64,000 nucleotides of DNA. It comes from Tricholoma matsutake (taxonomy: Eukaryota > Basidiomycota > Agaricomycetes > Agaricales > Tricholomataceae). The stretch lies in NCBI GenBank assembly GCA_026075535.2, contig AP026547.1:4402001-4466000 (forward strand), written 5' to 3'. The translations under genes were made by a program, and so were the position numbers. This document shows positions 22,681 to 32,761 of this stretch, piece by piece. The notes below the pieces were generated by a model. The model had not been told where the DNA came from, made no database searches, and saw only the letters and a list, made by a program, of their open reading frames with translations. Every line of letters starts with the position of its first letter. The first letter of the stretch is position 1.

Positions 22681-23045
22681 ATCATGGTAGTAGTCGACTC
22701 TGCAGGGAAGTGTGCACTCTTCATACCAACACACACCACTATCACTGCCCCCAGAACTGCATGCAACTTCCTGAACAATGTGTGGAGACTACACGGGCTC
22801 CCACTTAACATCCTTAGTGATTGAGGTGCACAGTTCATTGCAGAATTCATGAGGGAGCTCTATTGCTTACTAGGAATTAAGCTGTCAGCATTGACAGCCT
22901 ATCACCTGCAGTCCAATGGACAGACAGAGCAGGTCAACCAGGAGTTGGGAGCAGTACATTCAACTCTTTGTAAGTGAGAGACAGGATGATTTGGATGAAC
23001 TACTGCCACCTGGGGAATTCCAGTACAACCCTAGGACCGGTCCAG
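22681..23045 (+). pseudogene. Gypsy C integrase, C-part
   Basis: Resumes with VVVDSAGKCALFIPTHTT, then NNVWRLHGLPLNILSD (second catalytic Asp), QFIAEFMRELYCLLGIKLS, TAYHLQSNGQTEQVNQEL (region of the catalytic Glu), then ERQDDLDELLPPGEFQYN. Stops and a frameshift near 22940. The element ends or is truncated near 23045. Confidence 0.85.
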
Positions 23046-23104
23046 CTGACTGTGACCGACACTTACTGACTTACAATATAGTACTTGTAATTAATGTACA
23101 CTAT

Positions 23105-23141
23105 GAAAAGAAAAAGAAAAAGAAAAAGAAAAAGAAAAAAG
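23105..23141. repeat. (GAAAAA)n microsatellite
   Basis: Tandem purine hexamers on the forward strand, directly downstream of the gypsy C remnant. Confidence 0.95.
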
Positions 23142-23148
23142 ACAAATC

Positions 23149-23795
23149 CACCCTGCGAGCAGGGGCTCATGAGGCTGGACATAGATGGGATAGGACTCAT
23201 TAGTAAAAAATAAAACAAAACAGCCCCCTCCACCTCTCATTTTGAGCAAGGTGGGGGGATACCATCTGGATGTGGGTGCTGAGTTGCGGCTCACAATGTG
23301 TTGTCGTTGATGTTGGTGGTGGCTGCATTGGCAGCCATGGCCATGGGGCATAGGTGCCAGTGTTGCGTGCATTGTTTGGCATTTGGTGTTGCATTTTGTT
23401 GGCATTGAATGTGTCATTTGTCATTGAGGCTGGGAGGCAGGTGCTGTTGTTGCCATCTCTGTGTGTTGTGGTGTGGGGACCCCTTGTTCATCATTGTAAG
23501 CAGTTAGTGCCCACAATCCACCCCATGATCAGTGGCTCATGAGGCTGGACGCAGGTGCTTGGTTGTGGGTCATCATTAGCTTTTTGAGGGGGTGGGGTCA
23601 TTAGTGGCATGGCGGCGCTGGAGTGATGTGGCACATACCTGGTGTCACATACCTGGCATCATTCGTTCCCCCTATGCCTGTCGTTTGTCATCCCTGTCTG
23701 TCATTTGTTGTCCCCACCCATCATTTGTCATCCTGTCCCACTCAGGAAAGCACCTGCAATCCACCCACGAGCAGTCGCTCATGAGGCTGGAGACA
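23149..23795. repeat. Three spaced copies of a GAGCAG..GCTCATGAGGCTGGA motif
   Basis: The motif (core GCTCATGAGGCTGGA preceded by an imperfect GAGCAG-tcGCTC palindrome) occurs near 23153, 23525 and 23768; a partial copy lies at about 20160. The spaces hold CATTTGTCATT-type words. No coding potential; possibly remnants of one larger dispersed repeat. Confidence 0.6.
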
Positions 23796-24613
23796 GGTGG
23801 GTCATTATCACAGAGTTAAAACCTAAAAAACATATAAAGGATTAGTTGTAAAGAAACAATGAAAAAAGATAATTACCTGGGGCATAAATATGCCCCAATT
23901 GTGTGCAAGGAAGTCATCATCAAGTCATTGTTGAGGGAAAAAGAGTACTTACCTGGGGCACAAACAACAACAGATGTTGTTTGTGCCCCAGTTGTAGACA
24001 AGGCCATTGTTGTTGTTGGGGTGGGAGAGAAACCAAGTCAGGAAACTCATTGCAGCTTGTGGCAATACAGTACAAATAAATGTAAAAATATAAACGAAAG
24101 ATGTAAATGTGTCAAAAATGCATAAACAAAAGTGCATGACCATGCAAACAGATACAAATGGTCCATGCCCATGTTGCAGTATTTAAACAGCTCACTTTTG
24201 AATCTTTTCATTCACCATTCTTTGTTACTATGTAAATATTATTAGAATTGAGTATATATTTATACATTTGTAGCTCTCTAAGTGAAGGAGTCAGGACTGC
24301 CTGAACCAGTCTAGACCGGTTCTTGACAGTTACAGCAAGAGTCAGCGAGAATGGAAACTGAGGACCAGACCACTTCAACAAGCCATTGAACTGGGACTGT
24401 TGGTCCTATAGGACCAGTTACAGTCCAGTTCAGTTCTCAGTCTTTTTTTGGTCCATAGGACTGGATTTTTAAGCACTAGTCAGGACCAGAATTTTTTACA
24501 TCATGTTGTTATTTGACGCTAAATGGGCTAGGAGTTTGAAATCTGAAGTCTGTTTGTCCATCTAGTGGTTCTTGAGTTAAGATGATTCATGACAAAAAGT
24601 GGGGCATAGAACA
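23796..24613. other. No gene seen
   Basis: AT-rich. Contains a duplicated CACAAACAACAAC/GTTGTTTGTGCCCC inverted pair near 23957-23990 and several GGACCAG words (24300-24490). No frame supports a gene. Confidence 0.5.
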
Positions 24614-25077
24614 TAGAGATTGGCAGGGGTATACCCTTGAAAACCAGGGGTATTGAAGGGTATTGCACTATTTCAGCAATAACAGGCCCAGTTTAATAGA
24701 AAACCTTTTGATATACCAAACAAAAATATAGTTATTAATGTTCTCAAGGTTATCCTAAATGGATAATACAGACAACCTATTCTAAAGGGCATTACTGCCC
24801 AAGGGTATGAGGGGTATACCCCTGAGGGTATGAAGTAATGAAAACCTCAGAGTAAGTGCAATTGTTCAGTTTTCAAAACCTCAGATACCAGCATTAAATG
24901 CAGGATGGGAATTCTGAAGTATGCAAAAACAGTGGTAAACATACCAACCAGTTCCTGAAAAAACTTCTGAGTCTAACAACCCATCAGAAGCATGAGTTTT
25001 ACTACATTTTGATTTTCAGGGAAACAAAAAACCTATACCTTTGACCTTATTCAAGGGTATACCCCTGCCAATCTCTA
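24614..25077. mobile_element. 464-bp hAT-like MITE
   Basis: 28-bp perfect terminal inverted repeats, starting TAGAGATTGGCAGGGG and mirrored at 25050-25077. Flanked by 8-bp duplications ATAGAACA (24606-24613) and ATAGAACG (25078-25085), which differ only by a CG/CA change. Subterminal GGGGTATACCCC-type words repeat inside (for example about 24807-24818). TAG ends and an 8-bp duplication indicate mobilisation by a hAT transposase. No ORF. Confidence 0.9.
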
Positions 25078-25085
25078 ATAGAACG

Positions 25086-25731
25086 CCACGGTTTTGTGTA
25101 CCAGGGAAATTTTATCTAGTGTACGAGCCCAAGATTCAACCTGGTATGAGGGGGCCAATTGCCTCCGTAGATCGCCACGAGTGCCGATTCGGACTTAGGT
25201 GAATGTATGACAAAGCATCCTCTTTAGGTTATGTTTGCTACAGCTTGGTGTCCGATAACTACGGAACTGACCCCTTCACACCCTTAAGTTGATAGAGACT
25301 ACTTAGGTCTTGATTCAACTGAAAGAAATGACCTATCTGTAATTTTACTCTCCGCCTGGCACCGCGTTTATTTCTCCTGTCACCAATGTATGTGTTTTTT
25401 CAAGACCTGCCTACTCCTGCCTATCGTTCTAAATGTAGTTGTAATCTAACCTATAGTCTGAAACTCGATTGATCTAGATCTAACCGTTTTCTAACAAGGT
25501 GAGGTGATGTTACACCGTAACTTACTTCACGCAATGAATAGTTGTCGCCTAGAGCTTTTGGGGTCTTGTTTCAAGTTGAACTTAAGTATAAGTTTCAGAC
25601 TCACGTATGCCGGGGATCCGAAGATCCCTAATTAGTTCGCAGCAAGGCCTGTTGCCTTGGGACTCGGCTCTCGGTTCTCGGCTGGCCACCGGCACTGCGG
25701 GTACAAAAGATCACTCCGAGGGCTTAGATCC
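25086..25731. other. Intergenic, upstream of the first island gene
   Basis: No gene found. GC content and CpG density rise compared with the left block. Confidence 0.4.
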
Positions 25732-25745
25732 CTCAGCTGTGCTCA
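25732..25745 (+). promoter_or_regulatory. Shared leader motif CTCAGCTGTGCTCA (copy 1)
   Basis: An identical 14-mer lies 114 bp upstream of this gene's ATG and, at 29069-29082, 105 bp upstream of the next secreted-protein gene. Likely 5' UTR or promoter homology between the two genes. Confidence 0.55.
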
Positions 25746-25858
25746 CCCCCTCATTCTCTTCGACGCTGGTAGTCAAAGAGTCTCCCCTCTTCCACACGCA
25801 ACTTACATCACGAAGACGCATACGCATCTCAGTTCCTTAGAACTCCATTTATAAGTCC

Positions 25859-27107
25859 ATGACTTTCAGAAGCACTGCACTTCTTTTCACCACTTTGGCT
25901 CTGAATGTGGCCTTGGGCTGCTTTGCCGCGCCTACAATGTAAAGCTATCTTTCAGATGCTAGTAGAGAAGGTGCTCATTTCAGTAAACAGAATCGCTCAA
26001 AATATAGAAGCTCGTGGTATCATTGGGGACCAGATTAAAACCAGGGAATTACCAGAGCACCGTCTAGTCCGCCGCCGCCTGGGTATAGAGCCTCGCTCAG
26101 AGCATCACCATAGGAGGGACCTTTCTCGATCGGATATGGTGTTGACGACACACATGAACATTAATGCTCCAATCGGCAATATACTCTTCGTCCTCGTCCA
26201 TGGTAAACACCGACATTGGAAGCATTGTCCCTTACGTGGCGGCCATCGCAACAATCAAGTTATCGTATGCACATGCAAACATAGGTGGGGACATGAGGAA
26301 CAACATGAACGCGAGCACTATGAGCACGAACACGAACACGGAGACGGTCGTGACGACGAATATAAAGAGGAGCAGGAAGAGCATGAACATGAACATGAAC
26401 ATGAGTCGAAAGGGTGGAAGCAGTCGTATAATGATGAAGGTGATAGTTCTGACCATGACGACTCACCTGAGGAACCCCCTCTCAAAAGCTCGACCATACC
26501 AAAGTCTGGCGGACCTCCTTCCTCTTCCAGTAAACCCCCTGGATTGAACCACACCATGCTTTTACCTTCCCCTGGTTCTGCAGCAAATGGGACAGCAAAC
26601 GAGGGCATGTCTGCATCCACTGCGCCCCCCAGCAGCCATATGCTTCCGCTGTCCGAGAAGCCAACTGGACAGGGTAATGGCACCGACCCCATAGGCGGCT
26701 CCAATACTAACTCCGCCAATGGAACCCATGCAGCAGACGCTCCCTCTCCAGGTGGGAATAAGATGCTTTCCCCTTCTGGAAACGAGCCACCTCTCTCGCA
26801 GGCTTCTGATTCCAGTGACCTAATGGGTGGGTCTAGTCTAAAATCGCCCGTCCAGGGTCTTCTCGGAGATAATGCTGGCGCGCCTCACGATGCTCCCTCT
26901 CCAAGCGGAAAGAACCCACTTGTGAACGACAAGCTGTCTCCGTCTGACATACCCGCTTCCGGGCAGGGTTCTAATGACATGTCTCTGAAGGCGCCTACTT
27001 CCGGCGGCAATTCCAATCCCAGTTTTAACACCTCCGCAGGAGCACTACCTCCTCCCACCAATACTTCTTCAGCTGGCACTATCCCTGGCGATTCCGGAAG
27101 TGGCTAG
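25859..27107 (+). CDS. Secreted His/Glu-rich and Ser/Pro-rich protein
   Basis: Predicted join 25859-25938, 25991-27107; 398 aa, intron 52 nt. The ATG frame alone stops at once, but the GTAAAG...AACAG intron joins it in phase to the long downstream frame. Residues 1-24 are a signal peptide (MTFRSTALLFTTLALNVALG then CFAAP). Next come a basic segment with dibasic RRR (possible Kex2 sites), a striking HEHEHEH/DDE stretch (about residues 130-175, possible metal binding), then about 200 residues rich in Ser, Pro, Gly and Asn with many N-glycosylation sequons. No catalytic domain recognised. The start resembles the protein at 29187 (CAAP/CAP end of signal, then IEAR). Extracellular or wall-associated, function unknown. 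Confidence 0.7.
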
Positions 27108-29068
27108 AACTCTCCGGAACCACTATTAGGGGCAGATTCGACGATGCGAAACCGGTTTATGATCAAAGTGTACGCCTCCTTGATCTGAAGACCTGGGTCG
27201 CAGCTAATATACCTTATTGACATAGCTGATGCAGGATGATTTGAATATTTGCGTATAATACAAGGTGTCGTGAAAGGAACCGTGACGGTACTTGGCGCCG
27301 GATGAAGATTTTCGATGAGGCGAAGCAATCAAAATAATCTTTCCCTATGCATTGTCAACGTCTTGTTCCTGACGAGGTACTTTACACACTGTTAAGAACC
27401 AAGATGTCGACGTTAGTGTTCTGGGTAGAACGGTGTGGATAGGATCATCGTGATAGCGATGAGGAACAATTGCTTTATCCAACTCGTTCCCGGTGGGAAG
27501 TGTTATTATCGAAAACATCGTGGACACATGCTGATTTGATAGGTTCCTGTGTGCGCATACGTGATCGGTAGCCATTGCTAGCAAACTTTACTCGATGTTT
27601 TTTCCTGTACACTAGATCTAGAGGAAAAATACTTTATAAGTATGAGACCTGCGTTCAGCAACTGCCTCATGATTTCAAAACTCCATCGATCGAGTATGGT
27701 GCAGGTCACCTAGTCACCACTACTTTTGTACAGGCCAAATTGGCCCAGCAAAAATAAAATTCTACCCCCGCCAATGGTGCATGATCTGGGTCATTTAAAC
27801 ATTCCAAAGTGAAAAAACAGTAATCATGTGGTTTCCTTGCTTTTTGATCGGTTTCTGGCATAGCATGCTCAGGGACTGCTTTGTCATCACTGAATATATG
27901 TAGTAATTCTCTCCATATATGGAAGGAGGCGCCAAATTGGCTGGGACCAAAAATGATAACTCCATCGGTTTTCAGAATTTAGACAATTGCTCTAGCCAAT
28001 CGACAGCTCATCAAAAGGAGCATTTTGGCTGAAGGGATAAGGAAAATAAGGATTTTTGAAGGCAGAGTTTCGGTTGTACAAAAGTAGTGGTGACTCCATA
28101 GCAAAACCACCGGCATATGCTGTCATATTCCGAAAATGGCTTATTTTCGTCGGCGGCCCATCCGTCAGCAAGTCGAAACTTACTATTTTTCTTTACATCC
28201 GTACGGATCGAATATTAGACCTTTTCTCCTGGATTTTACTACTCTGGCCGGGCTACCAATCCGTACGCACTCAGATCGCGATCGGACATCGCCTCCGACG
28301 GGACATATTTTGCCCTTTCGTAGGGCGTGTCACTTTAGGACCAAATCCGTACGCAATCAGGTCTTCGGGTGCCTTGCATCCTTGCTTTTGAAACAAAAAA
28401 AAATTGCGCGCGTCAGTTTCTCGTAGATGTGACTGCCCTATATAGCTATTAGTGACCCTAGAAACAAAATAAAGATGATTAGTGCATCGATTCTACCTAC
28501 CCTCGTGAAAGATGCTCAGAATTGGCCACCTTCAACGCAGCTCCCTAGGTATGGGCGGGGATGCACTCATTTTACATACAAAACAAGTGCATTGTCTAGC
28601 TGGCTCAGATCGTTAAGAAGCAGTCCTGGTGCTGCGAGAAAGACTGAACTGGAACAAGTGGAGATTGGAATGTACCGACGGATCAATCTACGCTTAAAGC
28701 AGTCCCGACCGTAATTCGGACAGGTCATCAGGGACTTGGTTTGGGATTTCTGAAAGCTTAGTGGTGGACCGCATGAGTGATATGGGGTCTCAATCGCAAC
28801 TGGGATAATTGAAACGCTCCTCAAACTGACCTCAGGCTGACACCCGATGCTGGCGCTGTTCTCTGTATAGCTGGTGATGATATTTTTGGTATGTTTCAAC
28901 CGTCACCAGACAAAACAAAATACCGCACCGCTCGATAGTAACAATCATGTTTGAGCCAGGAAATTCTATGCCGCAGTGTTTATCAAATCAATGATGCGTT
29001 CCAGTTGCCAATTTGGTCAACTTGGATACCATCCCTTCTATAAGACCCCAATGTGCTCATCTAGAATC
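27108..29068. other. Intergenic between the two secreted-protein genes
   Basis: No convincing gene. Several short frames (for example 28056-28391) lack domains. A 17-mer at 27282-27298 recurs in reverse complement at 32236-32252, downstream of the second gene. Confidence 0.4.
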
Positions 29069-29082
29069 CTCAGCTGTGCTCA
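29039..29082 (+). promoter_or_regulatory. TATA-like box and shared leader motif (copy 2)
   Basis: TATAAG at 29039-29044 followed by the 14-mer CTCAGCTGTGCTCA at 29069-29082; ATG at 29187. Confidence 0.5.
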
Positions 29083-29186
29083 TCGTTATACTCTCAGGCG
29101 CAGGTTGCCCAGAGTTTGTTCTTCCGCAAGTCGGCGTTCATCCTTCCTTGCCTTGGTGACTACGATATACACATTCGGATCCTAGA

Positions 29187-31904
29187 ATGTTATCGAAAAC
29201 CTCCGCACTTATACTTGCTACGCTCCTTATAAATGCGAGTACAACGTTTTGCGCTCCCATCAGGTATAGTAGATGTCCTACATACCGTGTCTCGTCGTCT
29301 CATGATATTTTTCTGTTTAGGATCACCAGAGAACTCGACTCCATCGAAGCTCGAGATTCTGCGGATTCATCCTCCATCATTAACGCCCGCATGATATATA
29401 CGCAAATTTTTGGCAGGGGTGCACGATCACGGACAAGCCGTAGATCACGGCTTGTAGAGGATAGAGAGGAAGAGCCTGGCGTTCTTCCTCGCGCTATTGA
29501 GGCTCGTGACACTTCCCCTTCCGTCGATGAGCCTCTTCAACGCAGATACCCCCGTCGTGTTTATTACGAACATTATCAGAAGAGACAAGACCCCGGTAGC
29601 AGCACCGATAATGGTAGCAGCACCACCCCACTGCCTGGCAGCAGCACGGACAGCAGCCTTCCTAGTTCTACCCCGTTGTCGGATTCCAGCTCTTCCTCTG
29701 ACGGTGGTAGCAGTACCACCCCATTGCCTGGCAGCAGCACGGACAGAAGCCTTCCTAGTTCTACCCCGTTGTCGGATTCCAGCTCTTCCTCTGACAGTGG
29801 TAGCAGTACCACCCCATTGCCTGGCAGCAGCACGGACAGCAGCCTTCCTAGTTCTACCCCGTTGTCGGATTCCAGCTCTTCCTCTGACGGTGGTAGCAGT
29901 ACCACACCATTGCCTGGCAGTAGCACGGACAGAAGCATTCCTAGTTCTACCCCGTTGTCGGATTCCAGCTCTTCCTCTGACGGTGGTACCATTACCACCC
30001 CATTGCCTGGCAGCAGCACGGACAGCAGCCTTCCTAGTTCTACCCCGTTGCCGGATTCCAGCTCTTCCTCTGACGGTGGTACCATTACCACCCCATTGCC
30101 TGGCAGCAGTACGGATAGCAGCCTTCCTAGTTCTACCCCGTTGCCGGATTCCAGCTCTTCCTCTGACAGTGGTAGCAGTACCACCGCATTGCCTGGCAGC
30201 AGCATTTCGGACAGCAGCCTTCCTAGTTCTACTCCGTTGCCGGATTCCAGCTCTTCCTCTGACAGTGGTAGCAGTACCACACCATTGCCTGGCAGCGGTA
30301 TTTCGGACAGCAGCCTTCCTAGTTCTACTCCGTTGCTCGATTCCAGCTCTTCCTCTGACAGTGGTAGCAGTACCACACCATTGCCTGGCAGCGGTATTTC
30401 GGACAGCAGCCTTCCTAGTTCTACTCCGTTGCCCGATTCCAGCTCTTCCTCTGACAGTGGTAGCAGTACCACACCATTGCCTGGCAGCGGTATTTCGGAC
30501 AGCAGCCTTCCTAGTTCTACTCCGTTGCCGGATTCCAGCTCTTCCTCTGACAGTGGTAGCAGTACCACACCATTGCCTGGCAGCGGTATTTCGGACAGCA
30601 GCCTTCCTAGTTCTACTCCGTTGCCCGATTCCAGCTCTTCCTCTGACAGTGGTAGCAGTACCACACCATTGCCTGGCAGCGGTATTTCGGACAGCAGCCT
30701 TCCTAGTTCTACTCCGTTGCCCGATTCCAGCTCTTCCTCTGACAGTGGTAGCAGTACCACACCATTGCCTGGCAGCGGTATTTCGGACAGCAGCCTTCCT
30801 AGTTCTACTCCGTTGCCGGATTCCAGCTCTTCCTCTGACAGTGGTAGCAGTACCACACCATTGCCTGGCAGCGGTATTTCGGACAGCAGCCTTCCTAGTT
30901 CTACCCCGTTGCCGGATTCCAGCTCTTCCTCTGACGGTGGTAGCAGTACCACCCCATTGCCTGGCAACAGCATTTCGGACAGCAGCCTTCCTAGTTCTAC
31001 CTCGTTGCCGGATTCCAGCTCTTCCTCTATGCCTAGTGGGACAGACAACTCTGTCTGCCCCATTGTTACCACTCCTCCGTCCGACACTAGCCTACCCGTC
31101 GACACCGGTAGCAGCACCACCCCACTTCCTGACTCCAGCTCTGCGGTCGACAGTGGTAGCAGCACCATCCAACCATCTGACACCAATACTTCCGTCTTCC
31201 CTAGCGGGACCAGCACTTCCAGCGACATCCTCGGCTGTCCCGTTTCTACTAGCCTCCCGTCCGACACCAGCTATCCTGCCGACAGTGGTAGCAGCACCAC
31301 CCCACCACCTAGCAGTAGCACTGCGGACAGCAGCCTTCCTAGTTCTACCCCGTTGTCGGATTCCAGCTCTTCCTCTGACAACGGTAGTAACACTGCCCTG
31401 CCGCCTGGCAGTGGCAGTTCAGACAGCAGTTCTTCTACTTCTACTCCATTGCCCGATTCCGGCTCTTCCGTTGACACTGGTAGCAGCACCGATACCAGCC
31501 TTCCCAGCTCTACTAACCCACCGTCCTGTGCATTTACTCCCCCTCCTGCAGGCAGGCGTGCTTATAAGCGTCGCGGGACAGGTAGTGATACTGCCTCACT
31601 ACCTAAGAAGCGTGGTCTTTCATTGTTCCGTTCACGCAGCACTTCTGACAACTCTGCTAACAACAATTCCACCTGCTCACTTTCTCATCCTAATGACGGC
31701 AACCCGTCCTGCAATTCTACTGCCCTTCCCGGTGACCCCAGTACTCCTGCAGCTAAGCGTGCTTACACGCCTCGTGGGACAGGCGATGATACTGTTGTGC
31801 TACTTGGGAGCCGTACAGGCAATGATACTGTGGTGCTACCTGAAAAGCGTAGTCCTTCATTTCATCGTCCGCGCGCTCTTACGTGGACAGAGTGGTTTAA
31901 GTGA
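29187..31904 (+). CDS. Secreted Ser-rich tandem-repeat protein with dibasic sites
   Basis: Predicted join 29187-29263, 29321-31904; 886 aa. The 57-nt intron (GTATAG...GTTTAG) is a multiple of three, so the frame also reads through. Signal peptide MLSKTSALILATLLINAS..CAP, then IEARDS, a basic region and KR at YQKRQ. Residues from about 120 to 600 are 15 tandem repeats of 31-32 aa (core LPSSTPLPDSSSSSDSG), a mucin-like O-glycosylation region. The C-terminal third has degenerate repeats, then three segments bounded by RR/KR/KKR and ending in LPEKR-SPSFHRPRALT-WTEWFK. This layout fits a wall mucin or a Kex2-processed peptide precursor; neither is proven. Repeat number is likely polymorphic. Confidence 0.8.
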   Translation: MLSKTSALILATLLINASTTFCAPIRYSRCPTYRVSSSHDIFLFRITRELDSIEARDSADSSSIINARMIYTQIFGRGARSRTSRRSRLVEDREEEPGVLPRAIEARDTSPSVDEPLQRRYPRRVYYEHYQKRQDPGSSTDNGSSTTPLPGSSTDSSLPSSTPLSDSSSSSDGGSSTTPLPGSSTDRSLPSSTPLSDSSSSSDSGSSTTPLPGSSTDSSLPSSTPLSDSSSSSDGGSSTTPLPGSSTDRSIPSSTPLSDSSSSSDGGTITTPLPGSSTDSSLPSSTPLPDSSSSSDGGTITTPLPGSSTDSSLPSSTPLPDSSSSSDSGSSTTALPGSSISDSSLPSSTPLPDSSSSSDSGSSTTPLPGSGISDSSLPSSTPLLDSSSSSDSGSSTTPLPGSGISDSSLPSSTPLPDSSSSSDSGSSTTPLPGSGISDSSLPSSTPLPDSSSSSDSGSSTTPLPGSGISDSSLPSSTPLPDSSSSSDSGSSTTPLPGSGISDSSLPSSTPLPDSSSSSDSGSSTTPLPGSGISDSSLPSSTPLPDSSSSSDSGSSTTPLPGSGISDSSLPSSTPLPDSSSSSDGGSSTTPLPGNSISDSSLPSSTSLPDSSSSSMPSGTDNSVCPIVTTPPSDTSLPVDTGSSTTPLPDSSSAVDSGSSTIQPSDTNTSVFPSGTSTSSDILGCPVSTSLPSDTSYPADSGSSTTPPPSSSTADSSLPSSTPLSDSSSSSDNGSNTALPPGSGSSDSSSSTSTPLPDSGSSVDTGSSTDTSLPSSTNPPSCAFTPPPAGRRAYKRRGTGSDTASLPKKRGLSLFRSRSTSDNSANNNSTCSLSHPNDGNPSCNSTALPGDPSTPAAKRAYTPRGTGDDTVVLLGSRTGNDTVVLPEKRSPSFHRPRALTWTEWFK
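29599..31029 (+). repeat. 15-copy coding minisatellite, 93-96 bp unit
   Basis: Six 93-bp units (STD type), one transitional unit, seven nearly identical 96-bp units carrying GSGISD, and one GNSISD unit. The central 96-bp units are almost identical in DNA, implying recent homogenisation. Confidence 0.95.
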
Positions 31905-31983
31905 GCTATTTCCATCTCTCTGTCCGTTGTCCCCGATAACTGAGGTATGTTTTCTTTTTTCTTTTTGAAGACGAGAGCTACGG

Positions 31984-32052
31984 CCACCTGAAAAGCGGAG
32001 TCTTTCAACGCACAATCCACGCGCCTTGCCGTGGAGGAGGCGGTTTAAGTGA
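31984..32052 (+). pseudogene. Second copy of the 69-bp terminal cassette
   Basis: Directly repeats the last 69 bp of the preceding gene (31836-31904) after a 79-bp spacer. It encodes PPEKRSLSTHNPRALPWRRR then FK and a stop, against LPEKR...WFK. Same length, same end and same stop. It may be an alternative terminal exon (a GT...TTGAAG segment lies between) or a duplication relic. Confidence 0.6.
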
Positions 32053-32761
32053 GCTCATGTTATCTTTCGAGTTTATGAATAACGATATCTAACCATTCTT
32101 CCCCTGTAGACGGGAGATATCTTTGGTAGATTAAGTCGCAGTCGTACATAGCGGAATAGCATGCAATACAATATTATACAGTGCGAGAGTGGTCTTTGAG
32201 AATAGCAAGTTCCTATGTGAATACTGCAGCTGCTAGCGCCAAGTACCGTCACAAATGCGACTGTTATACGGTTTGCTCATGATATCGAGGATGATGTTGT
32301 GCTGTCCAAGGTATTCTGTGTTATAGCGGCTGCGCGGTGGTTTCAGAACAAGTAGGCTCATAGTTTTGATATCGGCACGAGAGCCATGAATGCGAGGGTA
32401 TAATAGTATAATACGCTATGTGAATTGCAGTTGATATATACAGATGATTTAATGAATAATTAATGGGCACTGTCTACTGACACAACATTGCTCGACACAA
32501 CAAGAGAATTAGATACATGATACGCATCTACAGTACAGGGAATGATAGTTTATAACATGATAATGGGGAGATACGAATGTGTGGAACGTTTGTGAACAAA
32601 GGATATAGCATGATTATGATTGCATTGACAAGTGGGAGGATCCATCCATGTAAGAGTGAAGAAGGGGACGCAAATGAAATGAACAAGTCAGAGCACCAAA
32701 CTGCAGATCTTGAAGTACCGCTGTGGGTGGGCGCATCTGGAAAAGGAAGATATCGGTGCGT
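32053..32761. other. Intergenic, 3' regions of two genes
   Basis: No gene seen; carries the 17-mer GCGCCAAGTACCGTCAC (32236-32252) shared in inverse with 27282-27298. Confidence 0.45.

Noticed and set aside
26202..26260. A further 57-nt intron in the first secreted-protein gene
   Set aside because: GT...AAG ends with a weak acceptor and it is in frame without stops; the uninterrupted reading is kept.
28056..28391. Forward ORF of 111 codons between the secreted-protein genes
   Set aside because: No homology-like motif, no intron logic, overlapping frames of similar length; treated as non-coding.
29576..31267. Reverse-strand open frame of 563 codons
   Set aside because: It lies antisense to the Ser-rich repeat region and exists only because the 93-96 bp repeats lack stops in that frame; no start context, signal or domain.
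29497..31968. Second forward frame of 823 codons over the same repeats
   Set aside because: Ala/Leu/Arg-rich shadow of the repeat DNA; the frame with signal peptide and intron is the credible one.
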